Under the pieces are notes generated by a model. That model saw only the letters and a program-made list of their open reading frames with translations, did no database searches and was not told the origin of the DNA. Of a stretch of 64,000 bases of DNA, positions 32,939 to 41,771 are shown piece after piece; within the stretch, counting starts at the first letter, position 1, and every line of letters starts with the position of its first letter. The position numbers were made by a program, and so were the translations under genes. The DNA is taken from NCBI GenBank assembly GCA_019637155.1, contig JAHBWE010000011.1, forward strand, positions 62,001 to 126,000. Reading direction: 5' to 3'. This DNA comes from Labilithrix sp. GTDB lineage: Bacteria; Myxococcota_A; Polyangia; Polyangiales; Polyangiaceae.

Positions 32939-34513
32939 CTACGGCTTCGGGGCGCCGGCGGTCTGGGAGAGCCACTCGGCGGCTTCGCGGACGGTGCGTT
33001 TGTCGCGATCGCGATCGACCATGAGCGTCGCCTCGCGCATCGCCTCGACGCGAATGGCCGACACGAGCGGCGAGAGCGCGGCGACGACCTCCGCGTCGTC
33101 CGCGAGCGCGGGGGACAGGAGCAGCACCGCGTCGTAGGGAGGGAGCGCGGGGACGGTGTCCTCGAGGACGACGAGGTCGTAGAGCGCGATGCGTCCGTCG
33201 CTGGAGAACGCGGCGATCGCGTCGACGTCGCCCTTCGCGATCGCGTCGTAGAGGAAGCTCGCGTCGAAGTTGACGAGGCGCGGGAACGCGAGGCCGTACG
33301 CGTCGCGGACGCGCCGCCACTCCGGGCGCTGGAAGAACTCGTAGTCGCCGCCCAGCGCGAGGCCCGGCGCGTGCGGCCTCAGATCGGCGATCGTCCGGAC
33401 GCCGAGCGCGCTCGCACGCTCGCGGCGCATCGCGATCGCGTACGCGTTCTCGAAGCCGAGCGGGCCCAGCATGCGCGCGCCGTGCTTCGACGACAGCCAC
33501 TCCGCGATCGCGGCGTTCACGCGCCAGCGCGGCGCCACGTCGGTGCGTCCGAGCACGTTCGCCCAGAGCGTGCCCGAGTAGTCGACGTAGACGCCGATCC
33601 GATCGGCCGTGAGCGCGTCGAACACGACCGACGATCCCAGGCTCGCTTTCTGCTCCACCTCGATCCCACGCGCGCGCAGCCTCTCTGCGATCAGCTCTGC
33701 CAGGATGTACTGCTCCGTGAACGTCTTCGCGCCCACCACGACCGGTCGCTTCACGCGGGGCGCCGCTCGTGATGTGCCCGGAGCCACCGCGCCGGACGTC
33801 GCGATCGGCGCGCTCGCGCTGCTGCGGGCGCCGAGCACGCCGACGACGAACACGGCGAGGAGCGCGGCGAAGGTCGCCGCCGCGCGGGGCCTCGATCGCG
33901 CGCGCGCGGCCGTCTCGAGCGAGGCGAGGAGCGCGTCGAGCACGAGCGCGAGCGCCGCCGCGGCGAGGCACCCGGCGAGGACCGCTCCCCAGTTGCGCGT
34001 CTGGAGGCCCGCGAAGATCAGGTTCCCGAGGCTGGGCTGTCCGACCGGCGTCGTGAGCGTCGCGGTGCCGATGACCCACGCCGTGCCGGTCCGGACGCCG
34101 GCGAGGATCACCGGCAGCGCGATCGGGAGCTCCACGAGGCGGAGGCGCTCGCGCGAGGACATGCCCACCGCGTCGGCCGCCTCGAGGACCTCGGCCGGCA
34201 CGCCGTCGAGCCCCGCGACCGTGTTCCGGAGCACCGGCAGCAGGCTGTAGAGGATCAACGCCGACAGCGCGGGCCAGAAGCCGAACGTCCCGAGGAGCGG
34301 CACCATCAGCGCGAGCAGCGCGAGGCTCGGGATGGTCTGCACCACGCTCGCGAGGCCGAGCACGGCGGCGCGCCAGCGCGGCGACTTGCGGACGCCGATC
34401 GCGAGCGCGAGCCCCGCGAGCGTGCCGGCGCCGAGCGCGAGCCCCGCCACCGTGACGTGCGCGGCGAGGAGGGCTGGGAGCTCGGCGATCGCCTCCCGGA
34501 GCGGCGACGTCAT
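32939..34513 (-). CDS. Fused ABC permease and QAT-type substrate-binding protein
   Basis: 524 residues: an ABC permease domain of the OpuC/ProW class (about 1-215, with five or six membrane helices and the EAA-type loop VPAEVLEAADAVGMSSRERLRLVELPIALP) fused to a binding domain (about 255-520) that starts VVVGAKTFTEQYILAELIAE and contains VYVDYSGTLW. Such permease-binding fusions import glycine betaine or choline, or ergothioneine in EgtU. The ligand here is undetermined. Its ATG overlaps the ATPase stop as ATGA, showing translational coupling. Confidence 0.88.
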   Translation of the reverse strand: MTSPLREAIAELPALLAAHVTVAGLALGAGTLAGLALAIGVRKSPRWRAAVLGLASVVQTIPSLALLALMVPLLGTFGFWPALSALILYSLLPVLRNTVAGLDGVPAEVLEAADAVGMSSRERLRLVELPIALPVILAGVRTGTAWVIGTATLTTPVGQPSLGNLIFAGLQTRNWGAVLAGCLAAAALALVLDALLASLETAARARSRPRAAATFAALLAVFVVGVLGARSSASAPIATSGAVAPGTSRAAPRVKRPVVVGAKTFTEQYILAELIAERLRARGIEVEQKASLGSSVVFDALTADRIGVYVDYSGTLWANVLGRTDVAPRWRVNAAIAEWLSSKHGARMLGPLGFENAYAIAMRRERASALGVRTIADLRPHAPGLALGGDYEFFQRPEWRRVRDAYGLAFPRLVNFDASFLYDAIAKGDVDAIAAFSSDGRIALYDLVVLEDTVPALPPYDAVLLLSPALADDAEVVAALSPLVSAIRVEAMREATLMVDRDRDKRTVREAAEWLSQTAGAPKP

Positions 34514-35313
34514 CGCGCGCTCGAGCCCGCCGCGCTCGTGTCCGTCGCGCTCGTGTCCGTCGCGCGCAGCGACTCGAGGCGCGAGAGCTGCCGCATCGGG
34601 GTCGCGAGGAGCGCCTCGACGACGGGGTGCTCCGGCGACGCGATGAGCTCCGCCGGCGTCCCGAGCCGGACGATGCGGCCCTTCGAGAGGACGGCGACTC
34701 GATCGGCCATCGAGAGCGCCTCGCTCATGTCGTGCGTGACCATGACGGTCGTGAGGCGGAGTCGATCGTGGAGCCGCCGGTACTCGACCTGGAGCGCGTC
34801 GCGGCTCAGCGGATCGAGCGCCCCGAACGGCTCGTCGAGCAGCATGATGTGCGGCTCGAGCGCGAGAGCGCGCGCGAGGCCCACGCGCTGCTGCTGTCCG
34901 CCGGAGAGCATGTGCGGGTACCGCGCGCGATGATCCGCCGGCGCGAGCGCGACGAGCTCCAGGAGCTCGTCGACGCGCCGTTCGATCGCGTCCGCTTGCC
35001 AGCCCGAGAGGCGCGGCGCGACGCCGACGTTCTCGGCGATCGTCATGTGCGGGAAGAGCCCGAACCGCTGGAACACGTAGCCAATCGATCGCCGGAGCGC
35101 CGCGAGCGGGCGCGACGCGACCGGCTCGCCCGCGACGAGCACGCGCCCCGCCGAAGGCTCGACGAGGCGGTTGACCATCTTGAGCGCGGTCGTCTTTCCG
35201 CTTCCGCTCTCGCCGAGCATGACGAGCAGCTCGCCCTCGCGAACGACGAGGTCGAAGTCGCGAAGGATCGCGGCGTCGCCGTACGACTTGGCGATCGCTT
35301 CGAACCGGATCAA
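34510..35313 (-). CDS. ABC transporter ATPase, osmoprotectant/betaine type
   Basis: 267 residues. Walker A is at 34-41 (GESGSGKT), the signature LSGGQQQRVGLARALALEP and Walker B IMLLDEPFGALDPLSR are intact, and the H-loop appears as VMVTHDMSEALSMADR. This is the class that powers OpuC/ProU-type uptake. The start is a TTG overlapping the methyltransferase stop (TTGA). The C-terminus contains a repeated ATDTSATDTSAA encoded by a duplicated 12-bp unit. A CBS tail, present in some OpuCA proteins, is absent. Confidence 0.92.
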   Translation of the reverse strand: MIRFEAIAKSYGDAAILRDFDLVVREGELLVMLGESGSGKTTALKMVNRLVEPSAGRVLVAGEPVASRPLAALRRSIGYVFQRFGLFPHMTIAENVGVAPRLSGWQADAIERRVDELLELVALAPADHRARYPHMLSGGQQQRVGLARALALEPHIMLLDEPFGALDPLSRDALQVEYRRLHDRLRLTTVMVTHDMSEALSMADRVAVLSKGRIVRLGTPAELIASPEHPVVEALLATPMRQLSRLESLRATDTSATDTSAAGSSAR

Positions 35314-36107
35314 GGCTCCACGAGCATGTCCGGCGTGATCTCGTCGAGCTTGGTCGCGATGATCGCGGTGTACCAGAGCGGCTCGCCGCGAACGGACAAG
35401 CGATGCTGGTAGCGCTGCATCGACTCGATGCGCATGACGTTCCGCGCCGTCATCCGCCGGACGAGCTCCGAGAAGCCGTACGCGTACCGGGTGTCGAGGA
35501 AGTCCGCGCGGATGTTGAAGGCGACGAAGCCGCCGGCGGGGATCATCGACACGGCGTTGAAGTACGCGCGGGGCGGGATGTCGCCGAAGCCGAGCGCGGC
35601 CACGCACGTGATGCACGTCGGCGCGAACTTGGCGATGGCGGCGCGCGTCGCTGCGTCGAACTCCACGAGATCCGCGACGAGGTAGTCGTCGTAGACGTTC
35701 GGCCGATCGCGCTCCGCCGCCGTCTTTGCCTCCGGCAGGAGGTCGACGCCGAGGATGTGCTTGAAGCCGCGCGCGCGCAGCACCTCTCCCAGCATCCCGT
35801 TGCCGGCGCCGAGATCGAGCACGCGGTGCTCGGACGGCGTGCCGCTTTGCTCGAGGACGGTCGTCTCGAGCATCGAGGCGACGCGCTCGGGAGAGCAACA
35901 TTTGAGCAGGCCGTAGAAGACGTGCTCGTAGAGGCCCGGCTTGCGGAAGATCGCGGCGTAGTTGTGGAACCGCAGGCGGTGCCACGAGCCTTCTTCCTCG
36001 AGCTCGCACCACTCCTCGTCTTGCTCGAGAGCTCTTGCGCCCGAGGGCAAACGAACGCGGTCCAACCACTCGGGGTGGAGCCGATTTGCAGAGTGTCGAT
36101 GAGTCAT
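35310..36107 (-). CDS. Class I SAM-dependent methyltransferase
   Basis: 265 residues from the ATG (266 from the GTG one codon upstream; I cannot decide). The SAM-binding motif I reads VLDLGAGNGMLGEVLRARGF, with acidic LGVDLLPEA after it. Later motifs are VAALGFGDIPPRAYFNAVSMIPAGGFVAFNI. It has no signal peptide. Its substrate is not evident. It is the first gene of a coupled unit with a betaine-type transporter, and the region upstream in the same frame is open without a start codon and contains a Cys-rich repeat relic. Confidence 0.8.
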   Translation of the reverse strand: MTHRHSANRLHPEWLDRVRLPSGARALEQDEEWCELEEEGSWHRLRFHNYAAIFRKPGLYEHVFYGLLKCCSPERVASMLETTVLEQSGTPSEHRVLDLGAGNGMLGEVLRARGFKHILGVDLLPEAKTAAERDRPNVYDDYLVADLVEFDAATRAAIAKFAPTCITCVAALGFGDIPPRAYFNAVSMIPAGGFVAFNIRADFLDTRYAYGFSELVRRMTARNVMRIESMQRYQHRLSVRGEPLWYTAIIATKLDEITPDMLVEP

Positions 36108-36245
36108 CACACCCCGAACATGCCACGAACGAGCACCTATTTCGACGCTTAATGTCGCACGGTGACGAACCGTCGCAGCTCGAGCCCGTCCGTGGTCGAG
36201 CTCGAGCGCTCGCGCCGCTGCTACTTCGGGACCGTTCTCGTCGAG

Positions 36246-36293
36246 GCAGCTCGCCGAGCAGCCGTCGCCGCTCAGGTTGTTGCCGTCGTCGCA
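36246..36293 (-). pseudogene. Relic of a Myxococcus Cys-rich repeat
   Basis: The minus strand reads CDDGNNLSGDGCSASC, one near-perfect copy of the Cys-rich repeat found in myxobacterial surface proteins (CDDGN-x2-x-GDGC-x3-C). No signal, start or further repeats surround it. The frame is continuous with the methyltransferase frame, but no start codon lies between, so it is not expressed as part of it. The rest of the 277-bp spacer 36108-36384 has nothing I can support. Confidence 0.75.
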
Positions 36294-36384
36294 CTGACCG
36301 CCTCGCGCTCCGACGCGCTCGCGCTCGCGACGATCTCGCCGATCTCGTCTTCGAGCCGTCGCCCCCGTTCGCCGTCGCCGCCCG

Positions 36385-37065
36385 TCAGCTGTGGTGGTCC
36401 TCGTCGTGGGCGAGGGGGTCGTCGGTCACGAGGCCGATGCTGCCGCCCATGCCGCCGCCGGCTCCCATGGCGCCGCCGCCGCCTCCTTTGCCGCCGCCGC
36501 GGGCTTCGTCTTTGCGGTCGCCGCGGGCGTTTGCGCCCGAGCCGGGGCGGGTGGGGCCTTGCGGGGGGATCGCGAGGTCCGGCGCGACGGGGGCGAGATC
36601 GAGCACGCCGCGGATGAAGTCGCGGAGAGAGACGACGAGCTCGGCGGTGTGCACCGGGCGGCCGGAGACGAGCTCGCGCGCGGCGTGCGTCGCGAGGCGG
36701 ACCTGCTCTTCGGTGCCGAGCAGGATGACGTCGGAGAGCGCGCCCTCCACCGCGTCGCGAATGCGGCGGGAGCGATCGCTGCTCTTCCTCTCGTCGTCGA
36801 CGTCAGGGGCTCCGCCCTGCACGCGCAGGTCCTTGAGGTGCGTCGGATCGACGCTGAGGTTCCCGGTGAAGGAGCCGCCCAGCGTCTTGTACGCGGCGAT
36901 GAGCGTGCGGAGTCGCTCGTTGATCTGCCGGTTCTCGCGCTCGCGACGTTGCTGCACCGTCTGCAGAAGGACGAGGCGGATCCCCACCCCGACCAGCGCG
37001 AAGAGCGCCAGCCCGAAGAGCGTCGAGAGCAACGTCTGCCACGAGCTGAAGTCGAGATGGCGCAT
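36385..37065 (-). CDS. Single-pass membrane protein of a conserved unknown family
   Basis: 226 residues with one N-terminal membrane helix (about 12-35, TLFGLALFALVGVGIRLVLLQTV), then a helical region (QQRRERENRQINERLRTLIAAYKTLGG) and SVDPTHLKDLR. To my knowledge this stretch recurs nearly unchanged in proteins of unknown function from several proteobacterial groups. The last 60 residues are Gly/Pro/Asp-rich and probably disordered, ending DEDHHS. Function unknown; the conserved part suggests a cytoplasmic or periplasmic signalling or scaffold role. Confidence 0.7.
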   Translation of the reverse strand: MRHLDFSSWQTLLSTLFGLALFALVGVGIRLVLLQTVQQRRERENRQINERLRTLIAAYKTLGGSFTGNLSVDPTHLKDLRVQGGAPDVDDERKSSDRSRRIRDAVEGALSDVILLGTEEQVRLATHAARELVSGRPVHTAELVVSLRDFIRGVLDLAPVAPDLAIPPQGPTRPGSGANARGDRKDEARGGGKGGGGGAMGAGGGMGGSIGLVTDDPLAHDEDHHS

Positions 37066-37106
37066 CGAGCACGCGTTCGAGCATCGTAGCATCCACGACG
37101 CGGCGC

Positions 37107-37124
37107 GATCCCTCCTGAGGGATC
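37107..37124. promoter_or_regulatory. 18-bp inverted repeat in a divergent promoter region
   Basis: GATCCCTC-CT-GAGGGATC is perfectly symmetric. It lies 41 bp upstream of the leftward membrane-protein gene and 132 bp before the rightward lipoprotein gene. It could be an operator or a transcription-stopping stem; position between divergent genes favours an operator. Confidence 0.35.
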
Positions 37125-37256
37125 AGGCCGGGTGGCGGACCGCCGCCGGCGCTCCCGGCCCACCAGGTATCGCCGACATGCGTGCTGCCGCGCGCGAGGC
37201 GTCGCGCGAGAGGCGGCGCGAGCGCGGAGGCACGGGCATTGATGTGGCGCGCCCTC

Positions 37257-37769
37257 ATGAAACGCGCAGCCGCTTTCCTTCTCCTCATCGCTTGCAACAC
37301 CTCGCCGTCGGAAGAGCCGACCTCCACCCTCGCGCCCTCGACGCCCGCGGACACGTGCGACGAGGCGCGGTTCGCCGGCACGTTCGACTTCCCCGCCGCC
37401 GTGCATCGCGGCGACACGCCGTACTGCGAGGCCGTCGCGGATGGGTGGAACGAGACCGAGCGACCGCGCAGCCTCTCGTTCTGGCGCAACGCCGACGGGA
37501 CCTGGTCGAGCGCCGACGTCGGCGAGCCCGAGGCCGGCGCCGCCGACTACACGCTCGACACGACGGCGTGCGCGCTGCGCTCCGTCGCGCCGAAGAGCGC
37601 CGAGCCGCGAGACCTCGTGGTCGCGGCTCCGGTCTCCGTCGTGACGACGGTGACGCTCACGCCCGGCGGCGTCGCGATGGAGCGCACGCAGAGCCACGCC
37701 GCCGCGTCGAGCCTCCCGGACCTGCTGTGCCGGATCCGAGCCGTGACCGAGGGCGTTACCCGAGCTTGA
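37257..37769 (+). CDS. Small lipoprotein
   Basis: 170 residues with a short signal peptide and lipobox LLIAC, then a Pro/Ser/Thr linker and a beta-rich domain with four Cys (CDEARFAGTFDFPAAV, YCEAVADGWNE, ACALRSVAPK, LLCRIRAV). I do not recognise the family. The start at 37257 was chosen for the signal peptide; longer upstream frames are Arg-rich and atypical. Its 3' end overlaps that of cdd by 14 bp. Confidence 0.65.
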   Translation: MKRAAAFLLLIACNTSPSEEPTSTLAPSTPADTCDEARFAGTFDFPAAVHRGDTPYCEAVADGWNETERPRSLSFWRNADGTWSSADVGEPEAGAADYTLDTTACALRSVAPKSAEPRDLVVAAPVSVVTTVTLTPGGVAMERTQSHAAASSLPDLLCRIRAVTEGVTRA

Positions 37770-38184
37770 ACTGCAGCGGCAAGAGCTCCGCGAGGTGGAC
37801 CACCTTGCCGACCTCGCCGTCCTTCGCGCCGAGGCCGACGAGGGCGATCGGGAGGTCCTTCGTGAACTCGGCGAGGACCTGGCGGCAGATGCCGCACGGA
37901 GCGGCGGGCTGCTTGCCCTGCGTGACGACCGCGAGCGCGACCGGCTTCGACTCGCCCGCGGCGATCATCTGCATGACCGCGCCGCGCTCGGCGCAGATCG
38001 TCGCGCCGAAGGAGGCGTTCTCGACGTTGCAGCCCTCGAAGACCTTGCCGCTCTTCGTCCGCAGCGCGGCGCCGACCTTGTATTTCGAGTACGGCGCGTG
38101 CGCGTTCTTGCGGACCTTCTTCGCGCGCTGCACCAGCTCGTCGAGGATCGCCGCGTCCTTCTTCGAAGGCTGCTTCTTCTTCAT
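37756..38184 (-). CDS. cdd: Cytidine deaminase
   Basis: 142 residues, the normal size of the homotetrameric enzyme, which converts cytidine and deoxycytidine to uridine forms in pyrimidine salvage. The catalytic zinc site is intact: CAERGAVMQMI with the acid Glu, and PCGICRQVL with the two zinc cysteines. YSKYKVGAAL and GCNVENASFG are also family signatures. A Lys-rich N-terminus precedes. The start ATG overlaps the PNP stop as ATGA, so the two salvage genes are coupled; it is the last gene of the seven-gene leftward unit. Confidence 0.96.
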   Translation of the reverse strand: MKKKQPSKKDAAILDELVQRAKKVRKNAHAPYSKYKVGAALRTKSGKVFEGCNVENASFGATICAERGAVMQMIAAGESKPVALAVVTQGKQPAAPCGICRQVLAEFTKDLPIALVGLGAKDGEVGKVVHLAELLPLQFKLG

Positions 38185-39011
38185 GCGGCGCTCGCGAGGA
38201 TCCAGCCGCGGAGGAGGCGCTTCAGGTCCTCGCGTCGCGCCTTCGCCGTCTCCTCGACCTCGGCGTGGTTCAGCTCCACCGGCGAGATGCCCGCGGCGAG
38301 GTTCGTGATGCAGGAGAGCGCCGCGCACGGCACGCGCATGTGGCGGAGCGCGATCACCTCCGGCACCGTGCTCATCCCCACCGCCTGCGCGCCGAGGACG
38401 CGAAACATGCGAATTTCTGCAGGTGTCTCGTAGGCGGGGCCGATGCCGCCCGCGTAGACGCCCTCGCGGAGCTGGATGTTCTCCTTCGCCGCGACGGCCG
38501 CGAGCTTCGCGCGCAGGTCCTTGTCGTACGCGTTCGTCATGTCGGGGAAGCGCGTGCCGAGCGACTCCTCGTTCGGGCCGAGGAGCGGATGCGGGTACAT
38601 CATGTTGATGTGGTCGGTGATGACCATGAGGTCGCCCGGCGCCCAGCCGTCGGCGATGCCGCCCGCGGCGTTGGTGATCAGCACGCACTTCACGCCGAGG
38701 CGGGCCATCACGCGCACCCCGTGCACGACCTGCCAGACCGGGTGGCCCTCGTAGAGGTGCACGCGGCCCTGCATGCAGACGACCGGGACGTCGTCGACGC
38801 GGCCGAAGCAGAGGTTGCCGGCGTGGCCGATGACCTTCGGCGGCGGGATGTTCGGGATCTCCGCGTACGGGATCTTCTCGAGCTCCGTCAGCGAGTCGGC
38901 GAAGCTGCCGAGGCCGCTCCCCAGCACCACGCCGACCTTCGGGGCGACGTTGGTGCGCGCGCGAACGGCGGCGAGGGTCTCGTCGAGGCGCGCGACGATG
39001 TTCTGCTCCAT
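38181..39011 (-). CDS. Purine nucleoside phosphorylase (trimeric type)
   Basis: 276 residues. It splits guanosine or inosine and their deoxy forms to base and sugar phosphate. The phosphate-binding start GVVLGSGLGSFADSL, PVVCMQGRVHLYEGHPVWQVVHGVRVMARLG (with catalytic His) and LITNAAGGIADGWAPGDLMVITDHIN are as in the trimeric PNP family, as is the closing VPCAALSCITNLAAGIS with base-binding Asn. Expect inosine and guanosine, not adenosine, as substrates. It lies 14 bp after coaD. Confidence 0.95.
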   Translation of the reverse strand: MEQNIVARLDETLAAVRARTNVAPKVGVVLGSGLGSFADSLTELEKIPYAEIPNIPPPKVIGHAGNLCFGRVDDVPVVCMQGRVHLYEGHPVWQVVHGVRVMARLGVKCVLITNAAGGIADGWAPGDLMVITDHINMMYPHPLLGPNEESLGTRFPDMTNAYDKDLRAKLAAVAAKENIQLREGVYAGGIGPAYETPAEIRMFRVLGAQAVGMSTVPEVIALRHMRVPCAALSCITNLAAGISPVELNHAEVEETAKARREDLKRLLRGWILASAA

Positions 39012-39025
39012 GGGGAGCGAACCTA

Positions 39026-39514
39026 TCACGGACGACTGTATTTGCGCGCGAGCGCGTCGCAGACGACGGCCGGCGCGTAGCGGCTCACGTCGCCGCCGTG
39101 GCTCGCGATCTCGCGCACGAGCGAGGCGCTCACGAAGCCGTGGCGCGTCCGCGTGGGGAGGAACACCGTGTCGATCCTCGGCTCGAGGTCCGCGTTCGCG
39201 TGCGCGATCTGGAGCTCGTATTCGAAGTCGGTCGTGACGCGGAGGCCGCGGACGATGACGCCGGCGCCCTTCTTCGCGCAGTACTGGATGAGGAGGCCGT
39301 CGAAGCTGTCGATCGCCACGTTCGGGAGGTGCGACGTGATCTGCTTCAGGAGATCGACGCGCTCGGCGTGCGTGAAGAGCGGGTGCTTCGTCGGGTGGAC
39401 GCCGATCGCGACGATGACGTTCTCGAAGAGCGTCGCCGCGCGCTCGATGAGATCGAGGTGACCCAGCGTCGCGGGATCGAAGCTGCCCGCGTAGACGGCG
39501 ATGCGCGCGCTCAC
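39026..39514 (-). CDS. coaD: Phosphopantetheine adenylyltransferase
   Basis: 162 residues from a GTG that overlaps the stop of the preceding gene (GTGA). CoaD transfers AMP from ATP to 4'-phosphopantetheine, the fourth step of CoA synthesis. Motifs: VYAGSFDPATLGHLDLI (T/H-x-G-H), IVRGLRVTTDFEYELQIAH and VSASLVREIASHGGDVS (the ISS-x-x-VRE type loop). Length and motifs are fully normal. Placing coaD with CoA-using enzymes upstream in the unit makes a link to thioester metabolism plausible. Confidence 0.96.
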   Translation of the reverse strand: MSARIAVYAGSFDPATLGHLDLIERAATLFENVIVAIGVHPTKHPLFTHAERVDLLKQITSHLPNVAIDSFDGLLIQYCAKKGAGVIVRGLRVTTDFEYELQIAHANADLEPRIDTVFLPTRTRHGFVSASLVREIASHGGDVSRYAPAVVCDALARKYSRP

Positions 39515-40950
39515 TTCGCGGCGCCCTTGCTCTCGTTCGGCGGCGGCTTCGACGCGTTCGGCGGAGGCTTCGGCGCCGGGGCTGGAGCCGGCGCCGGCTC
39601 CGGGCTCGGCGGCGTGGCGGTCGGCGGCGCGAGCCGCGGCGTCTCGATCCTCGTCGGCGGGGCGGCGTTGTCGGGCGGCGGCTGCGGCGGGACCGCGCCG
39701 GCCGGCGGGGGCGGCGGCTCCGGCGCGCCGCCCATCACCGTGGGATCGAGCTCCATCCAGAGCCACTTGCCCTCGTCGGCGAAGGTCATCCGGAAGATGG
39801 AGAGGAGACCCGCGCCCGCGATGCCGCCGAAGTCGACGTCGAAGCTCGCCTTGTAGTCGCTCGTCGACGGGCCCGTCACGCCCGGGAACTGCGAGAGGTC
39901 GAGCTCGCCCAGCTTGAAGAACGGGAGCGGGCCCATCTTCCACGACGGCGGCGCGCCCGGCTCCGAGTGCCACGTCGAGATGTCGGCGCCCGAGCGCTTG
40001 AGCGTCGCCTCGTCGAGCGCCATCGGATAGAACGCCGACGAGTCGACGAAGAGGAGCGTCTGCCCCTCCGGCTTGTTCGACACCTGCGCGCGCAGCATCA
40101 TCGCGCCGCCCTTCGCGTAGACGACGGGCATGCGGACCGCGGTCGGCGGCGCCGGCGGCTCGTTCTTGCGCACGACGAACTGCGAGCCGTGGCGATCGAT
40201 CGTCGTGTGCATGCGGCGGAGGAGGTTCACGCCGAGGAGCGCCTTGATCGTCCCGCCGAGCTGGCGCGAGATCGCGGAGAGGTCGTAGGTGAGGGCGGGG
40301 ACGTCCTTCACCTCGAAGTTCTCGCCGAAGCGGAGGTTGACCCAGGCGGGCTCCTTGCGGCTCGACGAGTCGATCATGACCTCGCCGAAGTTCGTCGCGA
40401 CGAGCGCGAGGATGCGCTCGCCCTCGAGCTCGCACGGGACCACGAGCGCGGGACCGCCTTGCGGCATCTCGATCGCGGAGACGACCCCGCCCTCGAGCGC
40501 GAAGGGGTGCCGGCCGTGACCGCGGCGCGCGAGCTTCGCGACGTCGCGCGCCCACGGGTCCTTCACGAGCGGGTCGCGCAGCATGTCGTCGAGCTCGTCG
40601 GCGGCGCGCTCGATGTCGCCCGCGTACCAGAAGGCGCGGCCGCGCACGCCCTTCGCGTCGGCGCCCTCGAGGCCCTCGCTCTGCTTGATCGCCTCTTCGA
40701 ACTCGAGCTTCGAGAGCGCGATGCGCGCGGCGGTGAGGCGCGTCTCGCGGTCCTTCGGCGCGGCCTTCAGCGCGCCGTCGATCGCCTGCGTCGCGTCCTC
40801 GAGGTCGCCCGCCTTGAAGCTCAGCTTCGCGCGGGTGAGCCACTTGTCGGCGAGCTGCGAGCGACCGGGGGACGCGGCGTCCGGACCGTCACCGCAGGCG
40901 GCGCACACGAAGAGGACGGAAGGGACCAGGCTCAAGAGGAAGCGTCGCAT
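39511..40950 (-). CDS. Lipoprotein with TPR and two degenerate retropepsin-like domains
   Basis: 479 residues with lipobox VCAAC, an N-terminal TPR-like part (about 33-130) and two clan-AA aspartic-protease-like folds. The first (about 150-265) has LGGTIKALLGVNLLRRMHTTID as the conserved core strand, but its D-T-G site reads LVATNFG, without Asp. The second (from about 280) reads LLFVDSSAFYP in place of D-T-G. So proteolytic activity is doubtful. The last 75 residues are Pro/Ala-rich. It precedes coaD, overlapping by GTGA. A binding role is inferred. Confidence 0.7.
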   Translation of the reverse strand: MRRFLLSLVPSVLFVCAACGDGPDAASPGRSQLADKWLTRAKLSFKAGDLEDATQAIDGALKAAPKDRETRLTAARIALSKLEFEEAIKQSEGLEGADAKGVRGRAFWYAGDIERAADELDDMLRDPLVKDPWARDVAKLARRGHGRHPFALEGGVVSAIEMPQGGPALVVPCELEGERILALVATNFGEVMIDSSSRKEPAWVNLRFGENFEVKDVPALTYDLSAISRQLGGTIKALLGVNLLRRMHTTIDRHGSQFVVRKNEPPAPPTAVRMPVVYAKGGAMMLRAQVSNKPEGQTLLFVDSSAFYPMALDEATLKRSGADISTWHSEPGAPPSWKMGPLPFFKLGELDLSQFPGVTGPSTSDYKASFDVDFGGIAGAGLLSIFRMTFADEGKWLWMELDPTVMGGAPEPPPPPAGAVPPQPPPDNAAPPTRIETPRLAPPTATPPSPEPAPAPAPAPKPPPNASKPPPNESKGAAK

Positions 40951-40959
40951 GGGAATCTC

Positions 40960-41771
40960 TCACTCGATCCGCAGGATGCGGTCGGCGCGGAGCTCGCGCC
41001 GGCCACGACCGGGGAGCTGATAGCCGATCACCCGTGGGGGGTCGAGCCCCAGGTCGATCGCCGTGATCATCATGCGGAGCGGCTCGGCGGGGCGGGCCCG
41101 GGCGCGGTAGACCACCGTACACTCCCGCTTCGCGTCGAGGGCTTCTTTGCATTGTGCAAGGACGTGCTCGCGGACCTGCTTCTCCGCGATGCGCACCTGC
41201 CACAGGTCCCGCGGCGTCGACGGGTCGAGCGCGGCGCAGCACCGGGCGAAGACCTCCCGCAGCGCGCGGACGTCGGCGTCGGCGCGGTGCGCGCGGCCGG
41301 CGTCGATCCCGAAGTGGGCGCGCAGCGCGTCGAGCGAGTGTTTGTCGAGCCCGAACGCGCGGCGGGAGAGGTTCAGCGTGTCGAGGTAGTGCTCGATCGT
41401 GAACCGATGCGCGGCGCGCTCCATCTCGGCGCGGAGGAACGCGACGTCCCACCAGGCGCCGTGGGCGACGAGGACGGCGCCGCCGAGCAGCGCGGCGACG
41501 CGGTCCGCGAGCTCGCGCCACGTGGGCGCGCGCGCGATCTCCTCCGCCGCGATGCCGTGGATGTGGACGTTGCCGGACTCCCCGCCGTCGGGGCGGACGA
41601 TCTCGTGCATTCGGTCCACGACCGCCTCCCCGACGACGCGCTCGATGCAGACCTCGAGCACGCGATCGCGCTTCGGGTCGAGCCCCGTCATCTCGAGGTC
41701 GACGAACGCGAGCGGCGCCTCCGCGAGCGGCAGGTCCCACGGCGGACCCGGCGGCGGCGCGTTCTTCGCGC

